A stretch of 64,000 nucleotides of DNA, taken from contig JANRJL010000056.1 of NCBI GenBank assembly GCA_033763995.1, positions 163,775 through 227,774 on the forward strand. Reading direction: 5' to 3'. Both the position numbers and the translations under genes were made by a program. The notes under the pieces were generated by a model. That model was not told the origin of the DNA. It saw nothing but the letters and a program-made list of their open reading frames with translations, and made no database searches. Below are positions 53,315 to 61,785 of the stretch, piece by piece. The stretch comes from GCA-2737725 sp033763995 (GTDB lineage Bacteria > Pseudomonadota > Alphaproteobacteria > Rhodospirillales > Rhodospirillaceae). The stretch's first letter is position 1; each line of letters starts with the position of its first letter.

Positions 53315-54133
53315 ATGGCGTCCACGGCCCAAGTTCGGGTGACCAAGCACTACGCCACCGGCCGCTTCGGCCAGGTACACTATCGCCGTGCCGCGCCGCC
53401 GATCGCCGCCGCCAAGCCCGCGTTGTTGCTATTTCACATGAGCCCCCTGTCGGGCCGCATCTACGAAAAATTCCTGGGCGTCATGGGCGGGCATCGGCTC
53501 AGCATCGCGCCCGACACGCCGGGCTTCGGTGATTCTGATCTGCCCGCATCGCCACCCACCATCGAAGACTACGCCGCCGCCATGGGCGACATGATGGACG
53601 ATCTCAAGCTGCGCCAAGTGGACGTCATGGGCTATCACACCGGCGCCGAGACCTGCGTGGCCCTGGCGCTGGCGCGGCCGCACCAAGTGCGCAAACTCAT
53701 TCTCGTCTCCGCGCCCATCTTCACCGCCGACGAACTGAAAAGCTTCCGCGCCCACTACGCCCACGAGGAGATCAACGAGGATGGCGCGCATCTGGTGCGC
53801 AAGTGGAAGGGCCATTTGCATTGGGCCGGACCCGGCTGGACCAAGGAACTCGTGGCCCAGCAGTTCCCCGACGCGCTGCGCAATCCGCTCACGTCGTGGT
53901 GGGGTCACAACGCGGCGTTTGGATACGACATGGCCGGCGCGCTGGCCAAGGTCACGCAGCCGGTTTTGGTTCTCAATCCCGACGACGATCTCCACACCCA
54001 AACGCTGCGCGCCGCGCCGTTGCTCAAAAACGGCCGCGTGGTGCATCTCAAGGGCTGGGGCCACGGCTTCCAGGACGTGCGCACCGCCGAGGCTTGCGAC
54101 CTGGTGAATAATTTTCTCGATGGGGAGGGTTGA
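53315..54133 (+). CDS. Alpha/beta-hydrolase-fold protein with His at nucleophile site, A
   Basis: A 272-residue protein with the alpha/beta-hydrolase layout: LLLFHMSPLSGRIY (oxyanion loop), DTPGFGDSD, and the elbow VDVMGYHTGAETC, where His108 stands in place of the usual Ser, Asp or Cys (G-x-S-x-G). The acid (LNPDDDLHTQ) and the terminal His (GWGHGFQDV) are present. Hydrolysis by the classic serine route is therefore unlikely unless another residue serves. Its paralogue follows after five bases. No signal peptide was found. The start ATG has GGAGG upstream. Confidence 0.8.
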   Translation: MASTAQVRVTKHYATGRFGQVHYRRAAPPIAAAKPALLLFHMSPLSGRIYEKFLGVMGGHRLSIAPDTPGFGDSDLPASPPTIEDYAAAMGDMMDDLKLRQVDVMGYHTGAETCVALALARPHQVRKLILVSAPIFTADELKSFRAHYAHEEINEDGAHLVRKWKGHLHWAGPGWTKELVAQQFPDALRNPLTSWWGHNAAFGYDMAGALAKVTQPVLVLNPDDDLHTQTLRAAPLLKNGRVVHLKGWGHGFQDVRTAEACDLVNNFLDGEG

Positions 54134-54138
54134 GGGCC

Positions 54139-54939
54139 ATGGCCAAAGTCACCAAGCACTACGCCGATGGCCGCTTCGGGCAGATTCACCATCGCCGCGC
54201 GGCACCCGTGGGCGTGTCCACTCAGCCGCCGCTGCTGCTGTTTCACATGAGCCCTTACTCGAGCGTGATTTACCAGAATTTCCTCGCGGCCATGGGCGAA
54301 CAGCGCCTCACCATCGCGGTGGACACGCCGGGTTTCGGCAACTCCGACGCCCCGCCTTCGCCACCACAGATTCAAGACTACGCCGCCGCCGTGGGCGACA
54401 TGATGGATGCGCTCAAGCTGCGCCATGTGGACGTCATGGGCTATCACACCGGCTCCAAGATCGCGCTCGAAGTGGCGATCCAACGACCGGCCCAGGTGCG
54501 CAAGGTGGTGATGATCTCGGCGGCCATCTGGACCGACGAGGAATTGAAGGATCACCGCGCGCAATTCGCCAAGACCGAAATTTCCGAGGACGGCGCGCAT
54601 CTGGTCAAGTGGTGGAAGGCGGCCATGCATTGGAGCATGACGGGCCGCACCAAGGAGCAGGTGGCCGAGGTGTTCCCCGCGCGCATGATGAACCCCGCCA
54701 TTTCGTGGTGGGGCCATGCCGCCGCCTTCGACTACAAGACCGCCGACGCCTTGCAGAAGGTGTCGCAGCCGGTGTTGATCCTCAATCCCCAAGACGACAT
54801 TTGGGAGTTCACGCCCCGCGCCAAAAAGTATCTGAGGAACGGGCGCATCCACGATCTGCCCGGGTGGAGTCATGGTTTCTTGGACGTCAAGACCCAGGAG
54901 GCGACGACGATTGTCGGCGGGTTCCTCGATGAAAAGTAA
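54139..54939 (+). CDS. Alpha/beta-hydrolase-fold protein with His at nucleophile site, B
   Basis: A 266-residue paralogue of the preceding gene. The elbow VDVMGYHTGSKIA again has His (His103) at the nucleophile position. LLLFHMSPYSSVIY, DTPGFGNSD, LNPQDDIWEFT and GWSHGFLDV are conserved with the partner. Retaining His in both copies argues that it is selected, not decay. The pair starts five bases apart and is probably coexpressed. A heterodimer is possible. Confidence 0.8.
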   Translation: MAKVTKHYADGRFGQIHHRRAAPVGVSTQPPLLLFHMSPYSSVIYQNFLAAMGEQRLTIAVDTPGFGNSDAPPSPPQIQDYAAAVGDMMDALKLRHVDVMGYHTGSKIALEVAIQRPAQVRKVVMISAAIWTDEELKDHRAQFAKTEISEDGAHLVKWWKAAMHWSMTGRTKEQVAEVFPARMMNPAISWWGHAAAFDYKTADALQKVSQPVLILNPQDDIWEFTPRAKKYLRNGRIHDLPGWSHGFLDVKTQEATTIVGGFLDEK

Positions 54940-55049
54940 GGCCCAACCTAACGGTGGTTGCGATCTCAAATCCCCATGGCCGCGCGCCGGGACCCAAGCC
55001 ACAGTGCGCGCCATGGAATCGCCTTGGACTCGCACATGAGGTTTTCGTC

Positions 55050-55814
55050 ATGAAACTCTTTCAAACCATTCTCGCCGGCGTTGTTGCCGCCGCCGTCGCT
55101 TTCGGGGCCGCGGCGCAAGAGGCCAAGAAGCCGGTGGTGGTGCTGGCCGGGGCCACGGGCAAGAACGGCAGCGTGATCTTGAAGACGCTCATGGCCCTGC
55201 CGGGCGAGCCCTATGACGTGCGCGCCATGACGCGCGACACGGGCGCGGCGGTGTCGAAGCTCGGCAGCATCGCCAACTTCTACGAAGCCGACGTGCTCAT
55301 GCCCGAGACCTTGAAGAAGGTGATGGACGGCGCCGATTACATCATCGACGCCAAGGCCGCCACGGGCGTTCTCGGCGACGACCGCCCCGAGATGGTCGAC
55401 CTGGAAGGCACCAAGAACATGATCGCCGCCGCCAAGGCCGCGGGGACCGTGAAGAAGTACGTGATCATCACCTCCTCGGTGTCGGGCCAGAAGGATCATT
55501 TCCTGAATAAAATCGGCCGCAACGTGCTCATCTACAAGGGCCTCGCCGAAGAGGCGTTGATGGCCTCGGGCATTCCCTACGTCATCATCGGCCCGGCCGG
55601 CATGACCGACGATCCGGCGGGCAAGGAGATCAGGCTCATTCCGCGCAAGGATTACGTGGCCGGCCAGAAGATCACGCGAGCCGATACCGCGCTCATCGCC
55701 ATCGAGGCGTTGATGAACGAGGGGGCCGTCAACCGCGCCTTCTCGATTCACAACGGCGAGGGCCCGGCCACCGAGGCGTGGAAGCAAACCTTCGCCGCGC
55801 TGCCGGCGAAGTAG
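55050..55814 (+). CDS. Exported NAD(P)-binding Rossmann protein (NmrA-like)
   Basis: A 254-residue protein. A Sec signal (LFQTILAGVVAAAVAFGAAA, cut before QEA) precedes a Rossmann domain with VVVLAGATGKNGSVILKTL, KAATGVLGDDRPEMVDLEG and YVIITSSVSGQKDHF, typical of atypical short-chain/NmrA-like proteins. The YxxxK catalytic pair is not obvious in the usual place. Soluble NAD(P) is scarce in the periplasm, so a true enzyme there would be surprising; binding another ligand is likely. The start was set at MKLFQ. It follows the hydrolase pair by 110 bases. Confidence 0.7.
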   Translation: MKLFQTILAGVVAAAVAFGAAAQEAKKPVVVLAGATGKNGSVILKTLMALPGEPYDVRAMTRDTGAAVSKLGSIANFYEADVLMPETLKKVMDGADYIIDAKAATGVLGDDRPEMVDLEGTKNMIAAAKAAGTVKKYVIITSSVSGQKDHFLNKIGRNVLIYKGLAEEALMASGIPYVIIGPAGMTDDPAGKEIRLIPRKDYVAGQKITRADTALIAIEALMNEGAVNRAFSIHNGEGPATEAWKQTFAALPAK

Positions 55815-55817
55815 AGT

Positions 55818-56591
55818 CTAAGCCGGGGGCGTGATCCCCGGGATCGGCGGGGCGCCCGGTTTACGTGCCGCCGCGAAGCCACGGCAGTGGCCCGCTTGCT
55901 TGGGCGCGTCGGTCAGCTTCCAGACGACCACGTCGGTGAAGCCCGCCGCGCGCACCAACTGGCCCAAGGTGTGCACGGTCGGCACCCACCAGTTGGTGGG
56001 GTTATCGCCGTACTGGGCGTCGGGATAGAACTCCATGACGTACTGCCCGCCGGGGTACCCCTGGCCCAAGCCCCCGCGATAGGGGCTGAAGTCGTCGAGG
56101 ATCGCGCTCTCGACGAAGATCCAACCGCTGCACACGGAGGCGAGTTTGTCCAAGGCGAGCAAGGGATGACGCAGATGATAGAGCGTCCCGAAAAAGAACA
56201 CGGTGTCGAAGGTGCCGAGCGCCTCGGGGCTCACGTCATAGACGCTGCGCTCTTGCCGGTCGCACACGCTCACGTCATGTCCCAAGGCCTCGCGGCACAG
56301 GTCGAAGGTGGCCCACTTCTCGTTGCGCGCCACGGGCTTGCTGGTTTGGATGCCGTCGGAGAAGTCGTCGATGGCCAGCACCTGGCGCGCGCCGCGCTTC
56401 AGGGCCTCGAAGGTCCAGTAGCCGTCCCAGGCGCCCACGTCCAGAACGCGCTGGCCATCCAGCCGCGCCGGCACGTGATAGACGGCGGGGTTGATCGGCG
56501 CCCAGCCCGGCGTGGTCACGCCGCCCGGCAGCGCGATGCGGTGATACCAGAACGGCACCGCCGCGATGCGTTCTTGCAAGGACTGCGTCAT
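55818..56591 (-). CDS. SAM-dependent methyltransferase (CmoB/DUF1698-like)
   Basis: A 257-residue protein with the class-I methyltransferase fold. LDVGAWDGYWTFEALKRGA is the SAM motif, DDFSDGIQTSKPVARNEKW follows, and the TVFFFGTLYHLRHPL block resembles CmoB-type tRNA wobble-uridine modifiers (DUF1698). The length is shorter than E. coli CmoB and the substrate is unknown; sugar or small-molecule methylation is an alternative. It is convergent with the Rossmann gene. Confidence 0.7.
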   Translation of the reverse strand: MTQSLQERIAAVPFWYHRIALPGGVTTPGWAPINPAVYHVPARLDGQRVLDVGAWDGYWTFEALKRGARQVLAIDDFSDGIQTSKPVARNEKWATFDLCREALGHDVSVCDRQERSVYDVSPEALGTFDTVFFFGTLYHLRHPLLALDKLASVCSGWIFVESAILDDFSPYRGGLGQGYPGGQYVMEFYPDAQYGDNPTNWWVPTVHTLGQLVRAAGFTDVVVWKLTDAPKQAGHCRGFAAARKPGAPPIPGITPPA

Positions 56592-56668
56592 GTTCCGGCC
56601 AACCTTCGCGCCAATGATTCGTTGACAGAGGCGCGCAATCGTCGCTTCTGTCGGCCCGCAAGGGCACT

Positions 56669-56831
56669 AGTGTGGTGGATTTGAAGTTCCTAGGATTTCG
56701 CCGCGTGCACTGTTAGGAACTTCAAATCCAAAAACCACACTAGATTCATAGTGTTCTCGTGTCGCTTTGATTCCGAAGTTCGTCAAAGTGCTTGCCGAGA
56801 GATCGAACGAACTTCGGAATCGCGACACGAG
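56669..56831. repeat. 163-bp double-hairpin element, copy 2
   Basis: Same length and layout as 8262-8424. The second hairpin's end has changed from CTAG...CTAG to CTCG...CGAG, a paired substitution preserving the stem. It ends two bases before the rsmB ATG and fills the divergent intergenic space between the methyltransferase and rsmB. Confidence 0.85.
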
Positions 56832-56832
56832 C

Positions 56833-58260
56833 ATGAAAACCACACTGAGCCTGAAAAAGCCACAACGCGCGCGCAAGGGCAAGAAGCCCCAGCCCAAGCC
56901 GCTGATGCACGCCGTGCGCGGTGCGGCCAAGGTCACCGCCGCGCGTGACGCGCGCAAAGCGCTGGTGCGCGCCCCGCGCGATGCGCGCATGGCCGCGTAC
57001 ATGGTGCTCGGCGGGGTGCTGCGCGCGGGCACGCCGGCCGACGAGGGCTTCGAAACCGCCGTCGGCGCGCTGGAGCCCCGCGACCGGGCTTTCGTGCGCC
57101 TCGTGGTGGCCACCACCTTGCGCCGCCTGGGCCAAATCGACGCGGTGCTCGCCGGCTTTCTCGACCGCCTTCCGCCGCCCGCCGCGCAGGACGCGCTGCG
57201 CCTCGGGGCCGCGCAGATTCTGTTCGTGGGCACGCCCGCCCATGCGGCGGTTGCCACCACGGTCGAGTTGGTGCGCGCCTTGGATCAGGAACGCCTCGTG
57301 GCGCTCGCCAACGCCGTGCTGCGCCGCCTGACGCGCGAGGGGGCCGCCCTCGTCGCCGCGCAGGATGCCGCGCGCCTCAACACCCCCGAGTGGCTGCGGC
57401 AGCGTTGGGCCGCGGCTTACGGCGAGGACATCGCGCACGCCATCGCCGCCGCGCATCTCGTGGAGCCTGCGACGGACTTGTCCCTGAAGGACCCCGCCAC
57501 GGCTCCCGATTGGGCCGCGCGCTTGTCGGCCACCGTGCTGCCCACGGGCAGTTTGCGCACCACGGCCTCGGGTCGGGTCGAAAGCTGGGAGGGCTTCAGC
57601 GAGGGCGCCTGGTGGGTGCAGGACGCCGCCGCCGCCTTGCCCGCGAAAATCTTGCTGCAGGCTTTGGGCAATGGCTCCGCCAAGGCCGTGGCCGACTTGT
57701 GCGCGGCCCCCGGCGGCAAGACGCTGCAACTGGCCGCCGCAGGCTGTGCCGTCACGGCGGTGGACATTTCGTCGCGCCGTCTCGACATGATGGCCGACAA
57801 CTTGAAGCGCATGAATCTCAGCGCAACCGTTCTCACGGCCGATGCGCTGACGTGGCGGCCGATCATGCCGGTGGACGCCGTGCTGCTGGACGCGCCGTGC
57901 TCGGCCACGGGCACCATTCGCCGTCATCCCGATTTACCCTATCTGAAGTCCGCCAGCGCCATCCCGCGCCTGGCCGAGAAGCAACGTCAACTCCTGGCCC
58001 ACGCGGCCGGCTTCATGAAGCCCGGCGGCGTGCTGCTTTATAGTGTCTGTTCGCTGGAGCCCGAGGAAGGCGAAGGTGTCGTCGATGCTTTCTTGGGCGC
58101 GCACCCCGGCTTCGTACGCGAGGCCATCTCACCCGAGGCCATCGGCGGTCAGCGCGCGTTCCTCACGCCCGCGGGCGACGTGCGCACCCTGTCCTGCCAC
58201 TGGCCCGAGCTCGGCGGGCTCGATGGTTTTTACATCGCACTGTTGCGCAAACGGAACTGA
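56833..58260 (+). CDS. rsmB: 16S rRNA (cytosine-967-C5)-methyltransferase
   Basis: A 475-residue enzyme methylating C967. A NusB-like N-terminal RNA-binding domain occupies about residues 45-180 (VLGGVLRAG, FVRLVVATTLRRLG); the catalytic domain has CAAPGGKTLQLAAAG, DAPCSATGTIRRHPD (conserved Cys) and LYSVCSLEPEEGE (nucleophile Cys). The first 25 residues are very basic. The ATG has no Shine-Dalgarno because the 163-bp element ends two bases before it; a leaderless or structured start is possible. The last 130 bases overlap a SnoaL-like gene on the other strand. Confidence 0.9.
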   Translation: MKTTLSLKKPQRARKGKKPQPKPLMHAVRGAAKVTAARDARKALVRAPRDARMAAYMVLGGVLRAGTPADEGFETAVGALEPRDRAFVRLVVATTLRRLGQIDAVLAGFLDRLPPPAAQDALRLGAAQILFVGTPAHAAVATTVELVRALDQERLVALANAVLRRLTREGAALVAAQDAARLNTPEWLRQRWAAAYGEDIAHAIAAAHLVEPATDLSLKDPATAPDWAARLSATVLPTGSLRTTASGRVESWEGFSEGAWWVQDAAAALPAKILLQALGNGSAKAVADLCAAPGGKTLQLAAAGCAVTAVDISSRRLDMMADNLKRMNLSATVLTADALTWRPIMPVDAVLLDAPCSATGTIRRHPDLPYLKSASAIPRLAEKQRQLLAHAAGFMKPGGVLLYSVCSLEPEEGEGVVDAFLGAHPGFVREAISPEAIGGQRAFLTPAGDVRTLSCHWPELGGLDGFYIALLRKRN

Positions 58261-58806
58261 GCAGCGCGGTGGGCCGAAGTTCGGCCGTTCGGCTTTGAGG
58301 TAGCCCAATTGTTGCATCATGCCCATGGCGTCTTCGTTGCCCCAGCGCGCGCGGAACTTGCCGTCCTTGATCAGATAAATATCCGTGCCCGTCACCGAAA
58401 ATGGTTTTCCCGTCGGGGGCTGCCCGAAGTAGGGCCCCGTCGAGGTGCCGGTCACGGTCGAGCGCACGATCACGTAATCGCCCGCGCACAGCAGCATCTC
58501 GTTTTTTACTTTTCGGTCGGGGAACGCGGCCTTGAGCAGCGCCAAGTATTGGCGGATGGCGTCGGGCCCCTGGGCCGCGCCCGGCGGCGCCGAATGGTTG
58601 ACGTACTCGGGCGCGATCAATTCGCTCACCAGCTCCATGCGCCCGCCGTTGACCACCCATTCCAGTTCTTTCAGGTAGGTCTCGCGGTTGGCCTCATGCC
58701 CCTTGCACGACGGGTCCATGCCGGCGGGATTGTCCAAGCTGTCGGCCATTGCGGTCGCGGAACAGAATAGAGCAACAAACATCGCAAACTTTGATGCGGT
58801 TTTCAT
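58129..58806 (-). CDS. Exported SnoaL-like protein A
   Basis: A 225-residue protein with a Sec signal (FAMFVALFCSATAMA) and a SnoaL-like fold: YLKELEWVVNGGRME, APEYVNHSAPP, AFPDRKVKNEML and KPFSVTGTDIYLIKDGKF, close to its neighbour. SnoaL-like proteins include polyketide cyclases and many of unknown use. The domain ends at about residue 175 (MMQQLGYL); the remaining 50 residues run on into the rsmB complement, as if the original stop had been lost. It overlaps its paralogue by four bases. Confidence 0.72.
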   Translation of the reverse strand: MKTASKFAMFVALFCSATAMADSLDNPAGMDPSCKGHEANRETYLKELEWVVNGGRMELVSELIAPEYVNHSAPPGAAQGPDAIRQYLALLKAAFPDRKVKNEMLLCAGDYVIVRSTVTGTSTGPYFGQPPTGKPFSVTGTDIYLIKDGKFRARWGNEDAMGMMQQLGYLKAERPNFGPPRCSVPFAQQCDVKTIEPAELGPVAGQGAHVARGREERALTADGLG

Positions 58807-59363
58807 TTCGGTTCTCCCGCTGGGGCCATTCCGGGCGGCGGGCCGCCGCCGGGCACGTAGCCCAATTGCTGCATCATGCCGAGCGCGTCTTCGTTGCCCC
58901 AGCGGTCGGTGATCTTGCCGTTCTTGATGCGGTAGATGTCCGTGCCCGTCACGTCGTAGCTCTTGCCCGTGGGTGGGCGGCCCATGTAAGGGCCCTTGCT
59001 GGTGCCCGTGACGTGGGTGCGCGCGATCACGTGGTCGCCGTCGCAAAGGACAAATTCATGCACCACGGCCCGGTCGGGAAAGGCCCCGGCCAGCATCGGC
59101 AAATATTGGCGAATGGCGGCGGGGCCTTGGGCGGCCCACTTCGGGCCATTGTGGTTGACGAACTCCGGCGCGAAGAATTCCTCCACGCGGTCCAGCTGGC
59201 GCTTGTTGAAGATGACGTCGAGGACCTGGAAATAGAGATCGCGGTTGGCCTCATGGCCCACGCACACGGCATCGCCCTTGGGGCCCTTGAGTTTGTCGGA
59301 CTCCGACGCGCGGCCCACGCCGGCAAAAACGACTGCCGCGATGACAACCAAAATCATGCGCAT
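58803..59363 (-). CDS. Exported SnoaL-like protein B
   Basis: A 186-residue paralogue with a signal peptide (ILVVIAAVVFAGVGRAS) and SnoaL-like body: YFQVLDVIFNKRQLDRVEEF, APEFVNHNGP, AFPDRAVVHEFVL and KSYDVTGTDIYRIKNGK. It ends after MMQQLGYVPG with a Pro/Gly-rich tail. Start codon overlap (ATGA) with protein A shows a duplicated, coupled pair. It is divergent from the VOC gene. Confidence 0.75.
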   Translation of the reverse strand: MRMILVVIAAVVFAGVGRASESDKLKGPKGDAVCVGHEANRDLYFQVLDVIFNKRQLDRVEEFFAPEFVNHNGPKWAAQGPAAIRQYLPMLAGAFPDRAVVHEFVLCDGDHVIARTHVTGTSKGPYMGRPPTGKSYDVTGTDIYRIKNGKITDRWGNEDALGMMQQLGYVPGGGPPPGMAPAGEPK

Positions 59364-59552
59364 GCTGACCTCCCCAGGCACGAAGGCAAGTCTAGTGGCC
59401 CGATTCCGGACTTCGCAACCGGGTTCTCGTGGAACGGATTTGACATTCGCGACCCCGGCTGCGGCGGAACGAGCCTAAAACGCCTTGTGCCGGACGGGCG
59501 TCTTGTGGTCGGCTTGGGCATTCCTGGCGGTCGTGACGCTGGAGGAGGACGA

Positions 59553-60623
59553 ATGATGCGGTTATCGCGCGCAAGTCTTGGTGTGGTTGTCGCCATGTGG
59601 CTGGCAACGCCGGCCCAGGCCGCCGACTGCACGGTGGGGGATATCCCGTCGGCCGGGGTCACGGGCTTCCAGGAGGCCGTCCTCAGTGTCGCCGATTTGA
59701 AGGCCGCCACCGACACCTGGCGCGAGGTCGGCGACTTCGAGGTGATCTGCCAAGGCAAGGCCGACGCCGCCATGGCCGAGTTCTGGGGCGTGGCGAAAAC
59801 CACGGCCATCGATCAGGTCGTGCTGCGCAAGAAGGACAAGACGCGCGGATTCATCCGATTGGTGAAGTTCAACGGCGTGGCGCAGGAACAGATTCGCTCC
59901 TCGGGCATGTCGTGGGATACGGGCGGCATCTTCGACATCTATATGTATGTGGACGACGTCACCGCCGTGTTCGGCCAACTGCGCGCGCGCGGCTGGCAAA
60001 GCTACAATGACCCCGTCACCTACACGCTCGGGCCCTTTACCGTCACGGAAGTGATGATGCGCGGGCCCAACGGCGAGGTGCTGTGCCTGATGCAGCGCGA
60101 CGCCCCGCCCTACGACAAGGCGGAATTCGGGCTGGTGCCGGGTGCGGGCCGCGGCTTCGGCTGGCCGTTCAACGCCGCCCTGGTGCATGCGGACTACGGC
60201 CCCGGCGAAAACCTATTCGCCAATATCCTCGGCTGGAAGATGCACCTGGGCGGGGATTCAAAGTCGCAGCCGCCGGGCGATAATCCGCTCGGCCTGCCCA
60301 AGAACATCGCCATCGACAGCGCCCGCAAGTTCGCCGCCTATGCGCCGCACGACACCGACCGCAACGGCTCGATCCAGGTCATCGCCAATGTCGGCATTGT
60401 CGGCCGCGATTTCGCCGACCGCGCCGAGGCCCCCAACCTGGGCATCCTGACCTTGCGGGTGCCGGTGGCGGACCTGTCTGCCTTCGCCACGGACTTCGCC
60501 GCCAAGGGCGGCGTCATCGCCGTGCCGGCGCGCGACCTCGACCTTGCGCCCTACGGCAAAGTGAAGGCCCTGGCCGCCGTCACGCCCAACGGCGCGCGCA
60601 TCGAGTTCTTCGAAAACAAATGA
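59553..60623 (+). CDS. Exported VOC (glyoxalase-fold) protein
   Basis: A 356-residue protein. The signal (VVVAMWLATPAQAADC) is followed by two VOC modules: about residues 35-190 (VLSVADLKAATDTWREVGDF, IFDIYMYVDDVTAVFGQLRA, FTVTEVMMRGPNGEVLCLM) and about 195-355 (NAALVHADYGPGENLFANIL, LTLRVPVADLSAFATDFAAKG). A full metal set is not evident. The function may be a periplasmic dioxygenase-like or ligand-binding protein. GGAGGAGG lies upstream; the stop overlaps the TRAP gene start. Confidence 0.72.
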   Translation: MMRLSRASLGVVVAMWLATPAQAADCTVGDIPSAGVTGFQEAVLSVADLKAATDTWREVGDFEVICQGKADAAMAEFWGVAKTTAIDQVVLRKKDKTRGFIRLVKFNGVAQEQIRSSGMSWDTGGIFDIYMYVDDVTAVFGQLRARGWQSYNDPVTYTLGPFTVTEVMMRGPNGEVLCLMQRDAPPYDKAEFGLVPGAGRGFGWPFNAALVHADYGPGENLFANILGWKMHLGGDSKSQPPGDNPLGLPKNIAIDSARKFAAYAPHDTDRNGSIQVIANVGIVGRDFADRAEAPNLGILTLRVPVADLSAFATDFAAKGGVIAVPARDLDLAPYGKVKALAAVTPNGARIEFFENK

Positions 60624-61639
60624 GCCGTCCCGACATGCGCCTCGTTCTTGCTTTTCTTGCACTGGCGATCTTCGCTGCGCCTTCGGCACGTGCCGCCGAC
60701 ACGCTGCAGTTCACCCTGCTCGCCAACGCCCCGCCCGGCGGCCCCGGAGACAAGTTCTGGCGCATGTTCGAGGACAACCTGAAAGCCAGGCTGGGCGATC
60801 GGGTCAAGGTCGACATGCTGGTACACGGCCAGCTCGGCGGCGACGACGTGGTGTTCAACGCCATTCGCAAGAACCGCGGCCAGATGGGCATCGCCGGCGA
60901 GAACGGCTACGCGCAAGGCATCCCCGAGGCCTCGGTGCTCAACCTGCCGTTCCTGTTCGCCTCGGTGGAAGAAACCGACTTCGTCTACGACAACTACTGG
61001 ACGCCCGAGGCCAAGCGCATCGCCGAGACCCGCGATATCGTGCTGTTGCAGTGGGTCGAGATCGGCTGGATGCAGCTGTACGGCCAGAAACCGCTGCTAA
61101 CCCCGAGCGACGCCGCCGGGTACCGGCTGCGCGCGCTGCCTTACGAGGCCAGCCAGGCATTCTTGAAAACCGTCGGCGCCGACACCATCGTCATGCCCAC
61201 GCCCGACGTCATTCCCGGCCTGCAGACCGGCATGATTTCGGGTGGCGAATCCTCGCTGCTGATGTACCTGCGCGCCGGGCTGATCGAATACGCCAAGCAC
61301 CTGACCCTGACCGATCACTCCTACGCCACCTCGGGCCTGTTCGCCAACAAGCGCTGGCTCAACCGCCTGTCGCCCGAGGACCGCGCGGCCGTCACCGCCG
61401 CGTTTCCCGACCAGGCCTACATCCGCAGCGATACGCGCGCGTCGCTGGTGCAGGAGCTTGAGGCGGCCAGGGCCAAGGGCATCACGGTGCACACGCTGTC
61501 CGCCGAGCAACGCGCGCGCTGGGAAGCCGCCGCCGCGCCCATGCACCGCGCGGTGGTGGATCGCCTGGGCCCCGACGCGGCGCGCATCTACGACCTCGTC
61601 CAGCAGGGCAAGCGCGCCTTCGCCGCGCGCGGGCAATAA
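60620..61639 (+). CDS. TRAP transporter substrate-binding protein (DctP family), A
   Basis: A 339-residue periplasmic binding protein. A signal (LVLAFLALAIFAAPSARA) precedes the DctP pattern: VKVDMLVHGQLGGDDVVFNAI, GENGYAQGIPEASVLNLPFLF, and RLRALPYEASQAFLKTVGAD with the conserved Arg region that clamps a carboxylate. TRAP membrane components (DctQM) are not in view, so it is an orphan or works with distant subunits. Its ATG overlaps the VOC stop by four bases, which ties the two functionally. Confidence 0.85.
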   Translation: MSRPDMRLVLAFLALAIFAAPSARAADTLQFTLLANAPPGGPGDKFWRMFEDNLKARLGDRVKVDMLVHGQLGGDDVVFNAIRKNRGQMGIAGENGYAQGIPEASVLNLPFLFASVEETDFVYDNYWTPEAKRIAETRDIVLLQWVEIGWMQLYGQKPLLTPSDAAGYRLRALPYEASQAFLKTVGADTIVMPTPDVIPGLQTGMISGGESSLLMYLRAGLIEYAKHLTLTDHSYATSGLFANKRWLNRLSPEDRAAVTAAFPDQAYIRSDTRASLVQELEAARAKGITVHTLSAEQRARWEAAAAPMHRAVVDRLGPDAARIYDLVQQGKRAFAARGQ

Positions 61640-61668
61640 CCGGGATGTCGGCGGCGATAAGACAACTC

Positions 61669-61731
61669 CCCCTCACTCCCGCGCTGACGCGCGGCTCCCT
61701 CTCCCTGTGGGAGAGGGTTGGGGTGAGGGCC
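61669..61731. repeat. Purine/pyrimidine-rich hairpin repeat
   Basis: Outer arms CCCTCAC and GTGAGGG enclose CCCTCTCCC-TGT-GGGAGAGGG and a small CGCG hairpin. It resembles the short intergenic palindromes widespread in proteobacteria and lies between the two TRAP genes. Confidence 0.7.
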
Positions 61732-61785
61732 TGTTGTTGGGTCGCGTCAAGATGCCCGCAAATGATGATCCCCGCGGCCAAAGCG

